From NCBI GenBank assembly GCA_019914945.1, contig CM034109.1, positions 2,914,001 through 2,978,000 of the forward strand: DNA of 64,000 nucleotides. The letters run 5' to 3'. The DNA comes from Typha latifolia. Its lineage: Eukaryota; Streptophyta; Magnoliopsida; Poales; Typhaceae. Of this stretch, positions 21,991-31,040 are shown in pieces. How positions within the stretch are numbered: position 1 is the stretch's first letter; each line of letters begins with the position of its first letter. Made by a program: the position numbers and the translations under genes. The notes under the pieces are model-generated. The model had not been told where the DNA came from and searched no databases. It saw nothing but the letters and a program-made list of their open reading frames with translations.

Positions 21991-22493
21991 AGCCTCTTGT
22001 CAATGAAGTTGTGGGTGGACCCGGTGTCAATCAAGATTCTCACTGTGGTTTTCTTGACTACCCCGTTCACTCGCAAGGTCTTTGGCGCAGCTGTCCCCGA
22101 ATAGGCGTGGAGGGAGATTTCGGCTATCATGTCCTCCACGGGTTGCTCCTCAGTTTCTTCTCCTTGATGTCCAACCACATCTGCACCTTCAGTTGCAAAC
22201 TCGTCCTCCGCTTCCTCCAATCCATCGATTAGCATCACCGATCCCATCGGTTTAGCGCAGCGATGCCCGGGTACAAACTTCTCATCACAACGGAAGTATA
22301 GGCCCTTGGCTCTTCTTTCTTCTACTTGGGCTGGTGTGAGTGCTCGTCCCGTACCTCTAGGTGCATACTTCACATCTTGGGATGGCTTCAAGGGTGCTCG
22401 AGGAGGTACCACTATAGCAGCAACCCTTGGTACTCCGATAGTATTTCCCGCCGCTTTGTTTCGTTGAGCTTGATTGCGGCTTCCTTGGCTCAT
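21966..22493 (-). CDS. Gag C-terminus / protease start of element H
   Basis: An open frame of 175 codons directly after the gag stop and in the same frame. It contains the zinc-knuckle-like block RAKGLYFRCDEKFVPGHRC (about residues 61-80), an acidic linker, and the start of the retroviral-type aspartic protease with an intact active site, ILIDTGSTHNFID (about residues 152-165). It ends at KIGLE then TGA at the deletion junction. The real polyprotein probably ran on from gag; a single TAG at 22500 separates them. The protease lacks its C-terminal part and should be inactive. Confidence 0.75.
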   Translation of the reverse strand: MSQGSRNQAQRNKAAGNTIGVPRVAAIVVPPRAPLKPSQDVKYAPRGTGRALTPAQVEERRAKGLYFRCDEKFVPGHRCAKPMGSVMLIDGLEEAEDEFATEGADVVGHQGEETEEQPVEDMIAEISLHAYSGTAAPKTLRVNGVVKKTTVRILIDTGSTHNFIDKRLLRKIGLE

Positions 22494-22499
22494 CCAACT

Positions 22500-23570
22500 C
22501 TACTTCAGGTGTATCTTCATGGCCCTATGTTTGTCTTCCATAAGCACCGCATCTTCGAAGGTCTCCTTTAAGGTTCTAGGCCTTAAAGCCCTCACATCGG
22601 CTTGTATGTCACCCCGCAGCCCGGAGATGAAGGTGCTGCGAAGTTGCTGATCCGTCCATGGCGGATGACATCGGCTACTAATCCTCTCAAATTCTTCTTG
22701 GTATGACCCAACCGTGGTCTTTTGCACTGTCTTTGAGAGGAAAGCATCAAAGTCTTCATATCCCGATGCTCCAAATCGCCGTGTGATATCGGCGCAAAAT
22801 TCAGCCCAAGTTTCGATAGCCTCAGTGGCATTGGCTGCTTGAAACCAATGAAGCGCCGCATCCACAAGGTGGAAGCTCGCAAGCGTCACCTTGTACTCTT
22901 CTGCCGTTCCTTGGTATGCAAAGAATTGCTCCGCCCTATACAACCAATCGATCGGGTCGCCACCTTTGAACTTGGGGAATTCGAGACGCACGACTTGTCC
23001 ATGGATGCCATTGTCTCGTTTCGGATCATGTCCTTGTCTAACTGGGGGAGGATGCACCATGAAGGGTTGATGATCCCTCCTTCGGTTTTGATTAACTTGT
23101 TGTGGTTTCGGATCGTATTGACCCGCCCACGGATCTTGATCTCCAAGGCGGTCTCCATAGTGGTTCACCCGTCGGATGGGTTCACCTGTAACTGGACCTG
23201 GTGTAACCATCCTTGCTTGCCTCTGCCCATAGGGTGGTGGTAGTAGCGGCTCTTGTGGTTGCAAAGGCTGAACCGGTGGCGGTGGGTTCAAGGGGGTGGA
23301 CTCGCGTCGTGGGGTCGATGGTGCTTTCCCGTTCGCCATTGCTTCCCTTGTCGCCCGTAGTTCCCGCATCATCTCCATCATCATCTGGTTGTTGATGGCC
23401 ATTTGCTCTAAAAGAGACCCCAACACGGCTTGAACGCTAGGTTCTTCCGTATTCTGATTAGATCGGGCGATTACACGGGTGGAAGTCCCTGCAATCGTTT
23501 CTCCCTCCTCTATTGGGAGAATCTCTTCTTCATCATCTCGCCGTGCAGCCATGGATCTGGTTATCGTCAT
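22500..23570 (-). CDS. Gag protein of element H
   Basis: About 356 codons. Gag forms the particle that packages element RNA. The start at 23570 (MTITRSMAARRDDEEEILPI) is chosen because the same start is conserved in I and C and lies 27 bp after the primer-binding site; the frame itself stays open further up into the LTR. EQMAINNQMMMEMMRELRAT suggests a short coiled coil, followed by a proline-rich spacer. The Retrotrans_gag domain includes RLEFPKFKGGDPIDWLYRAE, QFFAYQGTAEEYKVTLASFH and FISGLRGDIQADVRALRP. The ending TAG interrupts an otherwise continuing frame. It is the best-preserved gag in the window. Confidence 0.85.
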   Translation of the reverse strand: MTITRSMAARRDDEEEILPIEEGETIAGTSTRVIARSNQNTEEPSVQAVLGSLLEQMAINNQMMMEMMRELRATREAMANGKAPSTPRRESTPLNPPPPVQPLQPQEPLLPPPYGQRQARMVTPGPVTGEPIRRVNHYGDRLGDQDPWAGQYDPKPQQVNQNRRRDHQPFMVHPPPVRQGHDPKRDNGIHGQVVRLEFPKFKGGDPIDWLYRAEQFFAYQGTAEEYKVTLASFHLVDAALHWFQAANATEAIETWAEFCADITRRFGASGYEDFDAFLSKTVQKTTVGSYQEEFERISSRCHPPWTDQQLRSTFISGLRGDIQADVRALRPRTLKETFEDAVLMEDKHRAMKIHLK

Positions 23571-23596
23571 TGGAAGCGCTTGTCTGAGGAACGGTG

Positions 23597-23611
23597 GCTC
23601 TGATACCAGCT
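23597..23611 (-). other. Primer-binding site of element H
   Basis: The plus strand reads GGCTCTGATACCAGC (minus GCTGGTATCAGAGCC), matching the initiator-Met tRNA complement. It adjoins the LTR end at 23612. A second near-identical site at about 23639-23653 is inside the LTR. Confidence 0.8.
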
Positions 23612-24563
23612 TGATACGATCACGCCTCTGGCTATGGAGCTCTGATACCAACTTGATACGATCTTGCCTTTTTGGTGAAGGGTCGATCTCTTCCAATTCT
23701 TGATCTTGACTAGATCTGGCACGAAACTTTGAAATAAGATCTCGAAATATTCCGCCGTCGGATCGACGTGAAACTGTGATATGTCGTAGCCCCAGAAAAT
23801 ATCTTTCCAATAAATCTAATTTCAGGCGAATCGGAGTTGGGGATCTCGAGATATCGTTCGTTTAGTGGACGAACGTTAGGATGCTCTATTTTGGATCCGT
23901 GGATGGAGGCACGAGATCCTAGGTAATGGTGGATGGTGGACCGGCGTTAATGTGGTGGCACGGGTGAAAAGTGATGGTGGAAGGGTTGAGGTTGATGGAA
24001 GGATTAGGGCAAGTGTTAGATAGATTGGACGAAGGGGGAGAAGAGGGCCACCCCTAAGGGACTAGGGTGATTAGCCGGACGAGGGAGGTTAGAAGCGGCG
24101 TCGCCGGGGATTGGGAGAACGGGAGCGAAGAAGACGAAGGAGGCAAGGCAAATCTCAATCTCAATAATCAATAATCAATTTGGTTGCCTACCACATGCTT
24201 TTATAGGCTAACCAACAACTCAAATTAACCCTAAAAACACAATTTTCGTCGACCGCGTTCGAACTCGCCCGACCGCGTTCGAACGCACCGAGTTCGCTCT
24301 TCTGGATTTGCGAACGCGATGTAGGCGTTCGAACGCGCCTGTCGGTATTTGCGAACGCGATGCAGGCATTCACAGTACGTTCGAACGCACAGTACATTCT
24401 CTTCACCACGTTCACAACCCCGTTCGAACTCACTCCACCCGCGTTCGAACGCGACTTACAGAAAACTTATTTTAATGGAAATTAAACACTAAAACATTAA
24501 ATAAAAACACTCCTAAAGTGAATCCATGATCGAGACAACGTCGGTGAAGTCTGAATCGTATCA
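23612..24563 (-). repeat. 5' LTR of element H
   Basis: 952 bp, outer start TGATACGATTCAG at plus 24563. It contains a TTCGAA array (24245-24455), a TATA complement (CTTTTATAGG, about 24198) and the polypurine leader complement. The inner 42 bp (23612-23653) repeat the LTR terminus plus a primer-binding-site-like sequence. It is very similar to the 3' LTR, with several differences. Confidence 0.8.
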
Positions 24564-24568
24564 ACGCG

Positions 24569-24678
24569 ACATACAGAAAACTTATATTTCTAGGACTTAA
24601 ATACTAAAACAAGACTAAAGGACATCTCTAACGTGTATCCATGCTCGAGACGACATCAGTGAAGCTCAAATCATATCA
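24569..24678 (-). repeat. 5' LTR of element I, outer part
   Basis: This continues the I LTR after element H (ACATACAGAAAACTTAT onward) and ends AATCATATCA, the complement of a TGATATGATT start. It abuts C-family LTR sequence at 24679. Confidence 0.7.
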
Positions 24679-24735
24679 TCACCCTAATCAAAGCATACAC
24701 TCCCTTGTTGCGAAGCATCTCTATGGTCTGTAACA
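24679..24735 (+). repeat. 3' terminal piece of element C's 3' LTR
   Basis: CACCCTAATCAAAGCATACA and the following bases match 6010-6067 of the C LTR. The piece ends TCTGTAACA at 24735 just before the CATGT target duplication. Confidence 0.75.
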
Positions 24736-24740
24736 CATGT

Positions 24741-25860
24741 GTGAAATCCTCTTAATAGGTTCAATTCTTTCTAATTGGATTTGGCAAACCAATGCCCTAT
24801 GAGCCCTATTTGGCCCTCAATTGTTGGGTAGGTCCAACAACTAACTACCGGGTCTACGAGTGCTTCAAACTATTGGTATTGGGGGCTAATGCGAGATAAA
24901 GCCCCAAATGTTAAAGCTTTCTATAACTTCTTTAAAGAGCCTCATACATCTTCTTAGAGAGGTTGAGCCTTACTGTGGAAGCTCCCAATTAGCCCTCCTG
25001 CTAAATTTTCATTTGGAAATTATTTCATGGTAATCTTCCTATGTATGTCCATCTTTGTAGGCTACATGTCATGTTTTAGGCCTTGTGCCTTCTCTATGGC
25101 TTGGAGGGTAAAGATCTGTATCACCTATTCTAGAGCTGTCAAGCTGCCCATATGGTCTGGGAGCAGGTAAGCGATCTATTGGGCATTCCTATCTCAGAGC
25201 TCCTTTTGAGCAACTAGATTGAAACCCCATCTCTCCCTAACGAGGGATCAACGATCAAATTCAAAGCTTTGGTTGCTATCAAATCTAGAAGAACCGCAAC
25301 CAACAAATCTTCACTGGGGCTCGAGACGGGCCTAGGAGGCCTGTATTCATAGCAATGGCATCGATGAAGGAATTCTTTGATGCCAATCATGGAGACATCA
25401 TTAGGCCTTTAGGGGTAGCCCAGCCGTTAAGATGGTAACCCCTGCCCTCTATGTGGACTAAGATTAACTCGACTGAATCATTTGATCCCTTAGTCCAAAA
25501 GGGTGGAGCGGGATTCCTAATATGAGAATATAATGGATCTCCTATCTATGAGGTGCAAAGGATCTTTTTGGAAGGTCTTAATTAGAATGGGTTGCGCTAG
25601 AGGCGATTCAAATTGCAGTTAGGCTAGAGCTGGATTATGTCATTTTAGAGTGTGATCCCTTGACCTGATTCATTGTCTACAAGGGTCACTAGAACCACCC
25701 GCACACATGGTGCATAATATAGCTGAGTGCATTTTGGTACTTAGAAAGTTTACAATGTAATTGTGCAACATACACTATGTTAGGACAATATGGCTGTCGA
25801 TTGGATAGCCCATAGTTTAGGTTTTTAGGTAAATGATATTAGGGGAGAGGACAAGGGGAT
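24741..25860 (+). pseudogene. LINE 3' segment: zf-RVT and RNase H-like tail
   Basis: This continues the LINE at 3641-5020. Across frames one reads FIWKLFHGNLPMYVHL (about 25008-25055), the zinc-binding reverse-transcriptase tail of plant LINEs. Further on come WTKINSTESF...GGAGFLI...YNGSPIYE (about 25455-25560) and AVDWIAHSLG (about 25790), the RNase H-like C-terminal domain. Many stops and frameshifts. It matches the order expected after the DPWMGS block at the left part. Confidence 0.7.
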
Positions 25861-26155
25861 ACAAAGGACTTTTAGATTTTGTAAATTTTGATACGTCTAG
25901 GGTTGCAATGGCCAGACTACTATAAGCAATTCAATCTGCTCTTTTTATCCACACAAAAAAGTTCTTATCTTAGAACATATAATAAAGAAAAACAAGTGGG
26001 AATGAAGAATGCTCGTCAAGTCGAACAAAATTGGAAAGGCGTGAAGAATTCAGCCTTCCAAGTCTGTACAATGTCAAGACCTTTTTAAACATTTCTTTAG
26101 AAGTTCAAACAACCAAACTATAGTCTAAACCACATAAGACTAATATTTAAAAAGG
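25861..26155. other. Unassigned AT-rich flank
   Basis: I see no gene. It may include the LINE 3' untranslated end; no clear poly(A) tail is visible. It ends in AAAGG, the left target-site copy of element F. Confidence 0.4.
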
Positions 26156-27039
26156 TGATACACTTAGTTAGGATTTTTTTATTATATTAGGTGTTTATTT
26201 TTATTAAAATAAAATTCCTGTAGGTCGCACTCGAATGCAGGTGGAGTCTCGTTTGAACGCCCTTGTGAACGTCTTGTGAACGCCTTGTGAACACCCACGT
26301 TCGAACGCGTTGTGAACACCCACGTTCGAACGCCTTGTGAACGCCCGCGTTCGAACGCCTGTGTTGTGTTCGCAAATCCAGAGAAGGGACTTTTTGAGTG
26401 CGTTCGAACGCGATCGGACGCATTCGAACGCGATTGACGAGAATCCTTTAGAATTAGGGTTTCATATTATTTTAGGACTTGTTAGCTAGCCTCTATAAAT
26501 ATGTGGATGGCAACCAACTTCATTATGCTATTGGATTATTGATTTCTTGCCTCCTATCTTCTCTCTAGACTTCTCCCTCCTCCCTCTTCACCATCCTTCC
26601 ACATCTATCGTTGGCAAGGTTTCTCCTTGCTTCTAATCTCCCTCGACTGTCGAGTTATCCCTCTTCTTTGGGATTTCAACCACTTCATTCCCTTCGTCTA
26701 CTTCCTTTAATCACTTCCACAATCCACCCTCATCTCCATACCCATCCATAACCCTAATATCCACTTCACCCGTTACCACCACCATCACCCACGTTATTTC
26801 GTATTTTTAGCCCTGCTATAGTTCGAATCTGCAAAGGGCATAAATACGAAAGTTGTAGATTAGGAAGTTACGGATCCAACCAAAATGGTTTCGTAATTGT
26901 GTGACTAGTGGAGAATATCTATGAATATTTTCCTATGGTTGCACGGACTGCTTCCTATAATAAATTTAGATCTTAAGGAATTATTACGTAGCCGATCTTT
27001 TGGTTCAAGATCCTATCAATTTGGCATCAGAGCCTATCA
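26156..27039 (+). repeat. 5' LTR of element F
   Basis: It starts TGATACACTTAG and has a TTCGAA-type array at 26225-26435, a TATA box (CTATAAATATGTGG, about 26493) and a CT-rich leader. Its end contains GATCCTATCA, an embedded site TTGGCATCAGAGCC, and a second CCTATCA terminus at 27039. Confidence 0.8.
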
Positions 27040-27041
27040 TT

Positions 27042-27052
27042 TGGTATCAGAG
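27042..27052 (+). other. Primer-binding site of element F
   Basis: TGGTATCAGAG follows the second LTR terminus by two bases and matches the initiator-Met tRNA complement. The similar site at about 27022-27033 lies within the LTR by the target-duplication criterion. Confidence 0.75.
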
Positions 27053-27094
27053 TAGGTGAACCTCAGACCTCCATCAATAGTTGAAACAAGGAAA

Positions 27095-28316
27095 ATGACA
27101 TCAACAAGGAGACCTATGGAGAGCACACCGACAAGGGAGGACTCAATGCATGATGATCCTAACTGAGAGGCCGATTCCTTTGGAGCGATCACGGTAGGAC
27201 CGAGTCAACCAACGTCCATGGGTTCAAATATGGATGAACTAAGGGGCATGTTCCCAAACATTGTTGCATAGAGTTGACCACATATAAAAAGATCACAATG
27301 AATTCAAGGAATATGTTGTGAATAGATTGGGCTCGTCATCTCCTTGACGACGAACGAAATTTCAAGAAGGACCAGCGGTAGGACCCCATAGAACTGATAC
27401 CCCATAGGTCTAGGTGTGTCATATGAGTGTCAATGATCCCCTCCTACCTATGCCTTCACGTCATCCTCCACCTCCGTTACAAAACCCAAGACCGGCAGTG
27501 GTGGAACCCGAGAGGCGTGCGGCACCAGTGCGCTTCGTCGGTGAGGAGGATTGGCACTTTGAGGATGAGGTTGATCCCTATGGAGATGGTGATGGACGTG
27601 CTCAAGGATTTAGAGAAGGTGATCAACATGCACAAAGGTTTAGACCTGAACCAAGGATCTTTCGCGAACCTCACAACGCTATTCGAGGGAGAACCACACA
27701 TTTGGACTTTCCAAAATTCTAAGGTGGTGATCCAACAGATTGGGTATTTCAAGTTGAATAATATTTTAATTGTCAAGGTACAGTGGAAGATGCAAAAGTC
27801 CAAATGGCAAGCTTCCACCTCCAAGGAACAGCATTGCATTAGTATAGATTGGTTATTCGTGGTGGTGGATTTATAGGATGAGTTAATTTTTGTAGGAGGA
27901 TTACATGCAGATTTGGGACAGTGGCATATGAAGATTTTGCTGCCACATTAAGCAAGATGGTTTAAAGGACTACCATATTGGAGTACCAAGTTGAGTTTGA
28001 AAGAATTAGTAGTCATTATGAGCCACCGTGGCTCGAACGTACATTGATGAGTGTATTTATTTTAGGGCTGCGAGAGGAGATACAAGCGGATGTTCGTGCT
28101 CTATGTCCTATTACTCTTGATGAGGCCTTTGAGAAGGCCGTGAGGATTGAACAAAAGCATAGGGCTTTTAGGATGGCAACAAAAAATAATTGGGGCAATC
28201 GACATGGGCGGTTTGCACCTACAACGCCAGCTGCAAATTCTGCGGTTTCAAAAACAGCGACTGTGACTACTAGACCACGACCACCTTTGAGCGAAGGGCC
28301 TTTGCTTTCGATGTAA
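27095..28316 (+). pseudogene. Ty3/gypsy gag of element F
   Basis: A possible start MTSTRRPMESTPTREDSMHD is at 27095, soon stopped. 27414-27722 gives an open piece ending RTTHLDFPKF, the beginning of the Retrotrans_gag domain; GTVEDAKVQMASFHLQGTAL follows in another frame. 27978-28316 continues with FERISSHYEPPWL, FILGLREEIQADVRALCP and EAFEKAVRIEQKHRAFRM. It aligns by eye with B gag. Stops and frameshifts break it into at least three pieces. Confidence 0.8.
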
Positions 28317-30348
28317 TGAGCGTTTCACACCCGATCATCGATGTTCTAAACCGATCGGGAGTGTGATGCTTATCGATGGTCCTGAGGAGGATGATGAGAT
28401 TGATAATGGTGGAGATTCTCCAGAGGAGACTCATGAGGAGGCTGTGGAGGGCGTTGAGGAAGATATCCAAGCTGAAATATCGATGCATGCATATTTGGGT
28501 ACTTCCACGCCGAGAACTTATGAGTAGATGGACTCGTTAGAAAGCATTGTGTGCACATCCTCATCGATTCGAGGAGTACACATGTTAAATTCATAATTAT
28601 AATATTTTTTATGCCTAAATTATTAAATGCTAATATTTTATTTTAACTAATTAATGTATTTTAGTTATATGTAGACCTTTGATCAATGGAATCTCATTTA
28701 ATCACTAAAAATGGTCAAATTTGGGCTCAAACTAGAATTAGGCTTAGTCACTACTAACCAAGTGAATCTACCTCTCATCTTTCAAGTCATACTTAAGTCA
28801 AACCATGATCTGCTAATCACTTTCTTCCTTATCTAAATCAGAATGAGTTAAAATTCCTTTTTTTTTATCAAGCAACAGATTTTCAGCAATCAAATCTCTA
28901 TCAAGTTGCAAAATTTTAGCAAGAAATTTTTACCTAATGCAGCAGATTTTCATCTCCAATTCAAGCAAAATTTCAGCAATAATTGCAACAGTAAATAAAT
29001 TTCAAATTCCTATTTGATCAGCAATTTCAGCCAAGCAAATTACCTACCTGATGCGGTAGATTTCCAACATATTTCATGCAGATTTTCACCAGATTTCATG
29101 CACATATTTAGCAGATTTCAAACACAATCACAACAAATTTCCAGCCGATTTGGAGTATATTTTCATGCTCCAAGAAGTCTATAAATAGAGGGGTTGAGAG
29201 CTAGAGAAAATATTTTTTCTTGTGTATTTTTTGTTAAGTTTTTCTTTTGAGGAGTTGTTTAAAATTCAGCATTCCAACTTGCAATTGTTTCAATTCAATT
29301 AGCAACAGTAGAGCACATTCAAAGAAGTTTCAATCTTTGTAAGTCAGCAAAGTTCATATTTTGATCTTCTTTTAGCATAATCTCTTATTTTTGGATTTGG
29401 ATTTTATTTTTGAAAGAAGGATTCTGCAACTCTCTAGTGCTAAATCTTATATTTATTTTTATTCAAATTGTGTTATTAACTACTAAAATGAATTTCTAAT
29501 TTTCTTAAGGTTGAGGATGAAGCTTGTTGAATACATATTTCTTTTATTCTAAATCTCTTATGTGTTCTTAATTGCTAAATAGGTTCTTCTTTCTTCTACT
29601 TTAAATTTGTTGTTTAGAATTTAGATATTAGTTATGAAAGATATTGTTCTCACACTTAGATATTGTTCATTCAAAGATAATCTTTCGATACACTAGTGAT
29701 TGATTTCTTAGTGAATCGTAGAAAATAAGAGATTTATATTATCTAATAGAAATGTGTTATCTACAAGTAGATTCCAAGACCTTATTTCTCACACTTAATT
29801 AAAAGAAATTTGCAAGAAGGTTTTCCTTCTTAATAAATCTCCTAAACCCACTTACTAACTAGGTTAAAATTATTTTTAAGATTTTCAAACACTTCAAGTT
29901 TTCAAACAAGTCCTCGTGGGATCGACTCCATAGATTCGTGCACTTACGAGTGTTACTTAATTTGTCACAACAACACAACTTTCTAGACGAGAGGCTAGTG
30001 AGGATATTGGGTTTGGATGTCAAACCGACTACGGGGTTTGACGTTGCTATTGGAGACGGCACGAAACTTAGGGTGGAGAGCTTGTGTCGCCGAGTCGGTA
30101 TATGGGTGCAAGGACATGACATCATTGTGGACTTGTATCCGTTGGCGTTGCGAGGAGCGGACATTGTCCTTGGTGCTCAGTGGTTACAAAGTTTGGAACC
30201 CGTCACATTTGATTTTCGGAGCATGTGGATGAAATATAAACAAGGGAACAAAGATGTGCGGCTTGATAGTGTGCGAAATTCGCCGATTCTTGCGATGCAG
30301 CCTATGATGTGGCTGCTTGGTGCATATGATTTGGCCTATCTTCTTTAG
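28317..30348 (+). pseudogene. Gag end and aspartic protease of element F, split by a solo LTR
   Basis: Gag tail and linker (AEISMHAYLGTSTPRT) lead to the protease start VHILIDSRSTH (about 28555-28582); the active site reads DSR instead of DTG. The solo LTR 28583-29972 cuts here. The protease resumes at 29978 with NFLDERLVRILGLDVKPTTG, GIWVQGHDIIVDLYPL and GADIVLGAQWLQSLEPVTFD to 30348. It is non-functional because of the insertion and the active-site change. Confidence 0.85.
28583..29972 (+). repeat. 1.39 kb solo LTR inserted in element F protease
   Basis: It runs from TGTTAAATTC to GTCACAACA, flanked on both sides by ACACA (28578-28582 and 29973-29977), a perfect 5-bp target duplication in the protease active-site codons. 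It has a TATA box (CTATAAATAGAGG, about 29183) in plus orientation. No coding content. The family is not identified; the large LTR with the CGTGGGATCGACTCC block near its end recalls plant SIRE or Athila-type elements (inference). Confidence 0.8.
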
Positions 30349-30439
30349 TTAGGACCAGCAGGAGATGACCTCAAATGAGTTCAGGTACTATAATTGAATT
30401 GTCCAATTTATTAGATAACTTTTATGGACTGTTTGAGGA

Positions 30440-31040
30440 GTTGCCACCAAGGATAGCGACGGACCATAGTATAAAGATTGTACCCGGGGCTGCATCGGCA
30501 AACGTGAGACCATATCAGTATCCACATGTGTAAAAAGAAGTTATCTCAAAGATGGTAGCCGAGATGTTGGAGCAAGGCCTCATACAACCAAGTCATAGCT
30601 CATATTCATCCCCCGTGCTTTTGGTGCGAAAAATGGGCGGGACATGCCGTTTTTGTGTCTACTATCGAGCACTAAACGCTATTACCATCAAGGACTGGTA
30701 TCCTATTTCGGTTATCGAGGAGTTGCTGGACGACTATATTAATAAGCTTGACTTAAGGGTCGGGTATCATCAAATTAGAGTTCACCCAGCGGATGTGCAC
30801 AAAACTGTGTTTCGAACTCCGGACGGGTATTACGAGTTCCGATTGATGCCTTTTGGTATCACCAATGCTCCGGCTACTTTCTAAGGCCTCATAAATGATA
30901 TATCTTGGCCTCTCTTGCGAAGGTATGTCTTGGTATTTTTTGACGATATTTTGGTGTATAGCAGGACTGCATTGGAGCATTAGCGGCATTTAGAGAGCAT
31001 ACTTAATTTGTTGGAGCAAAACCAATTGAAGATCAAGAAG
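30440..31040 (+). pseudogene. Ty3/gypsy reverse transcriptase, N-terminal part (element F)
   Basis: It starts with ELPPRIATDHSIKIVPG, then [20 protein letters not shown] and [20 protein letters not shown]. The catalytic region follows as [14 protein letters not shown] and [18 protein letters not shown]; a stop follows NAPATF (about 30884). Motif VFFDDILVYSR keeps the catalytic FxDD pair (about 30938-30965). The frame runs to LEQNQLKIKK at 31040, where the 3 kb solo LTR interrupts and the protein resumes at SKCLWG. Confidence 0.85.

Larger units (their letters stand above)
20174..24563 (-). mobile_element. Element H: non-autonomous Ty3/gypsy, internally deleted
   Basis: This is a 4.39 kb element with two LTRs (20174-21112 and 23612-24563), a primer-binding site, gag, protease start and integrase C-terminal half, all on the minus strand. 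Protease end, reverse transcriptase, RNase H and the integrase N-terminal half are missing at a single junction near 21966-21990. Flanks ACGCA (20169-20173) and ACGCG (24564-24568) are a near-perfect 5-bp target duplication. It sits inside the LTR array of element I. It would need proteins from a related autonomous element to move. Confidence 0.75.
5021..24735 (+). mobile_element. Ty3/gypsy element C with nested elements, inserted in the LINE
   Basis: The insertion begins TGATGTGATCC at 5021 and ends TCTGTAACA at 24735. Both sides carry the 5-bp target duplication CATGT (5016-5020 and 24736-24740), and the LINE resumes on the right. Inside are the C LTR (5021-6067), gag (6103-7616), a partial extra LTR (7617-8531), integrase (8537-9590) and the terminal LTR piece (24679-24735). 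Elements D, E, G, I and H fill 9591-24678. C's protease, reverse transcriptase, RNase H and integrase tail are missing. Confidence 0.7.
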
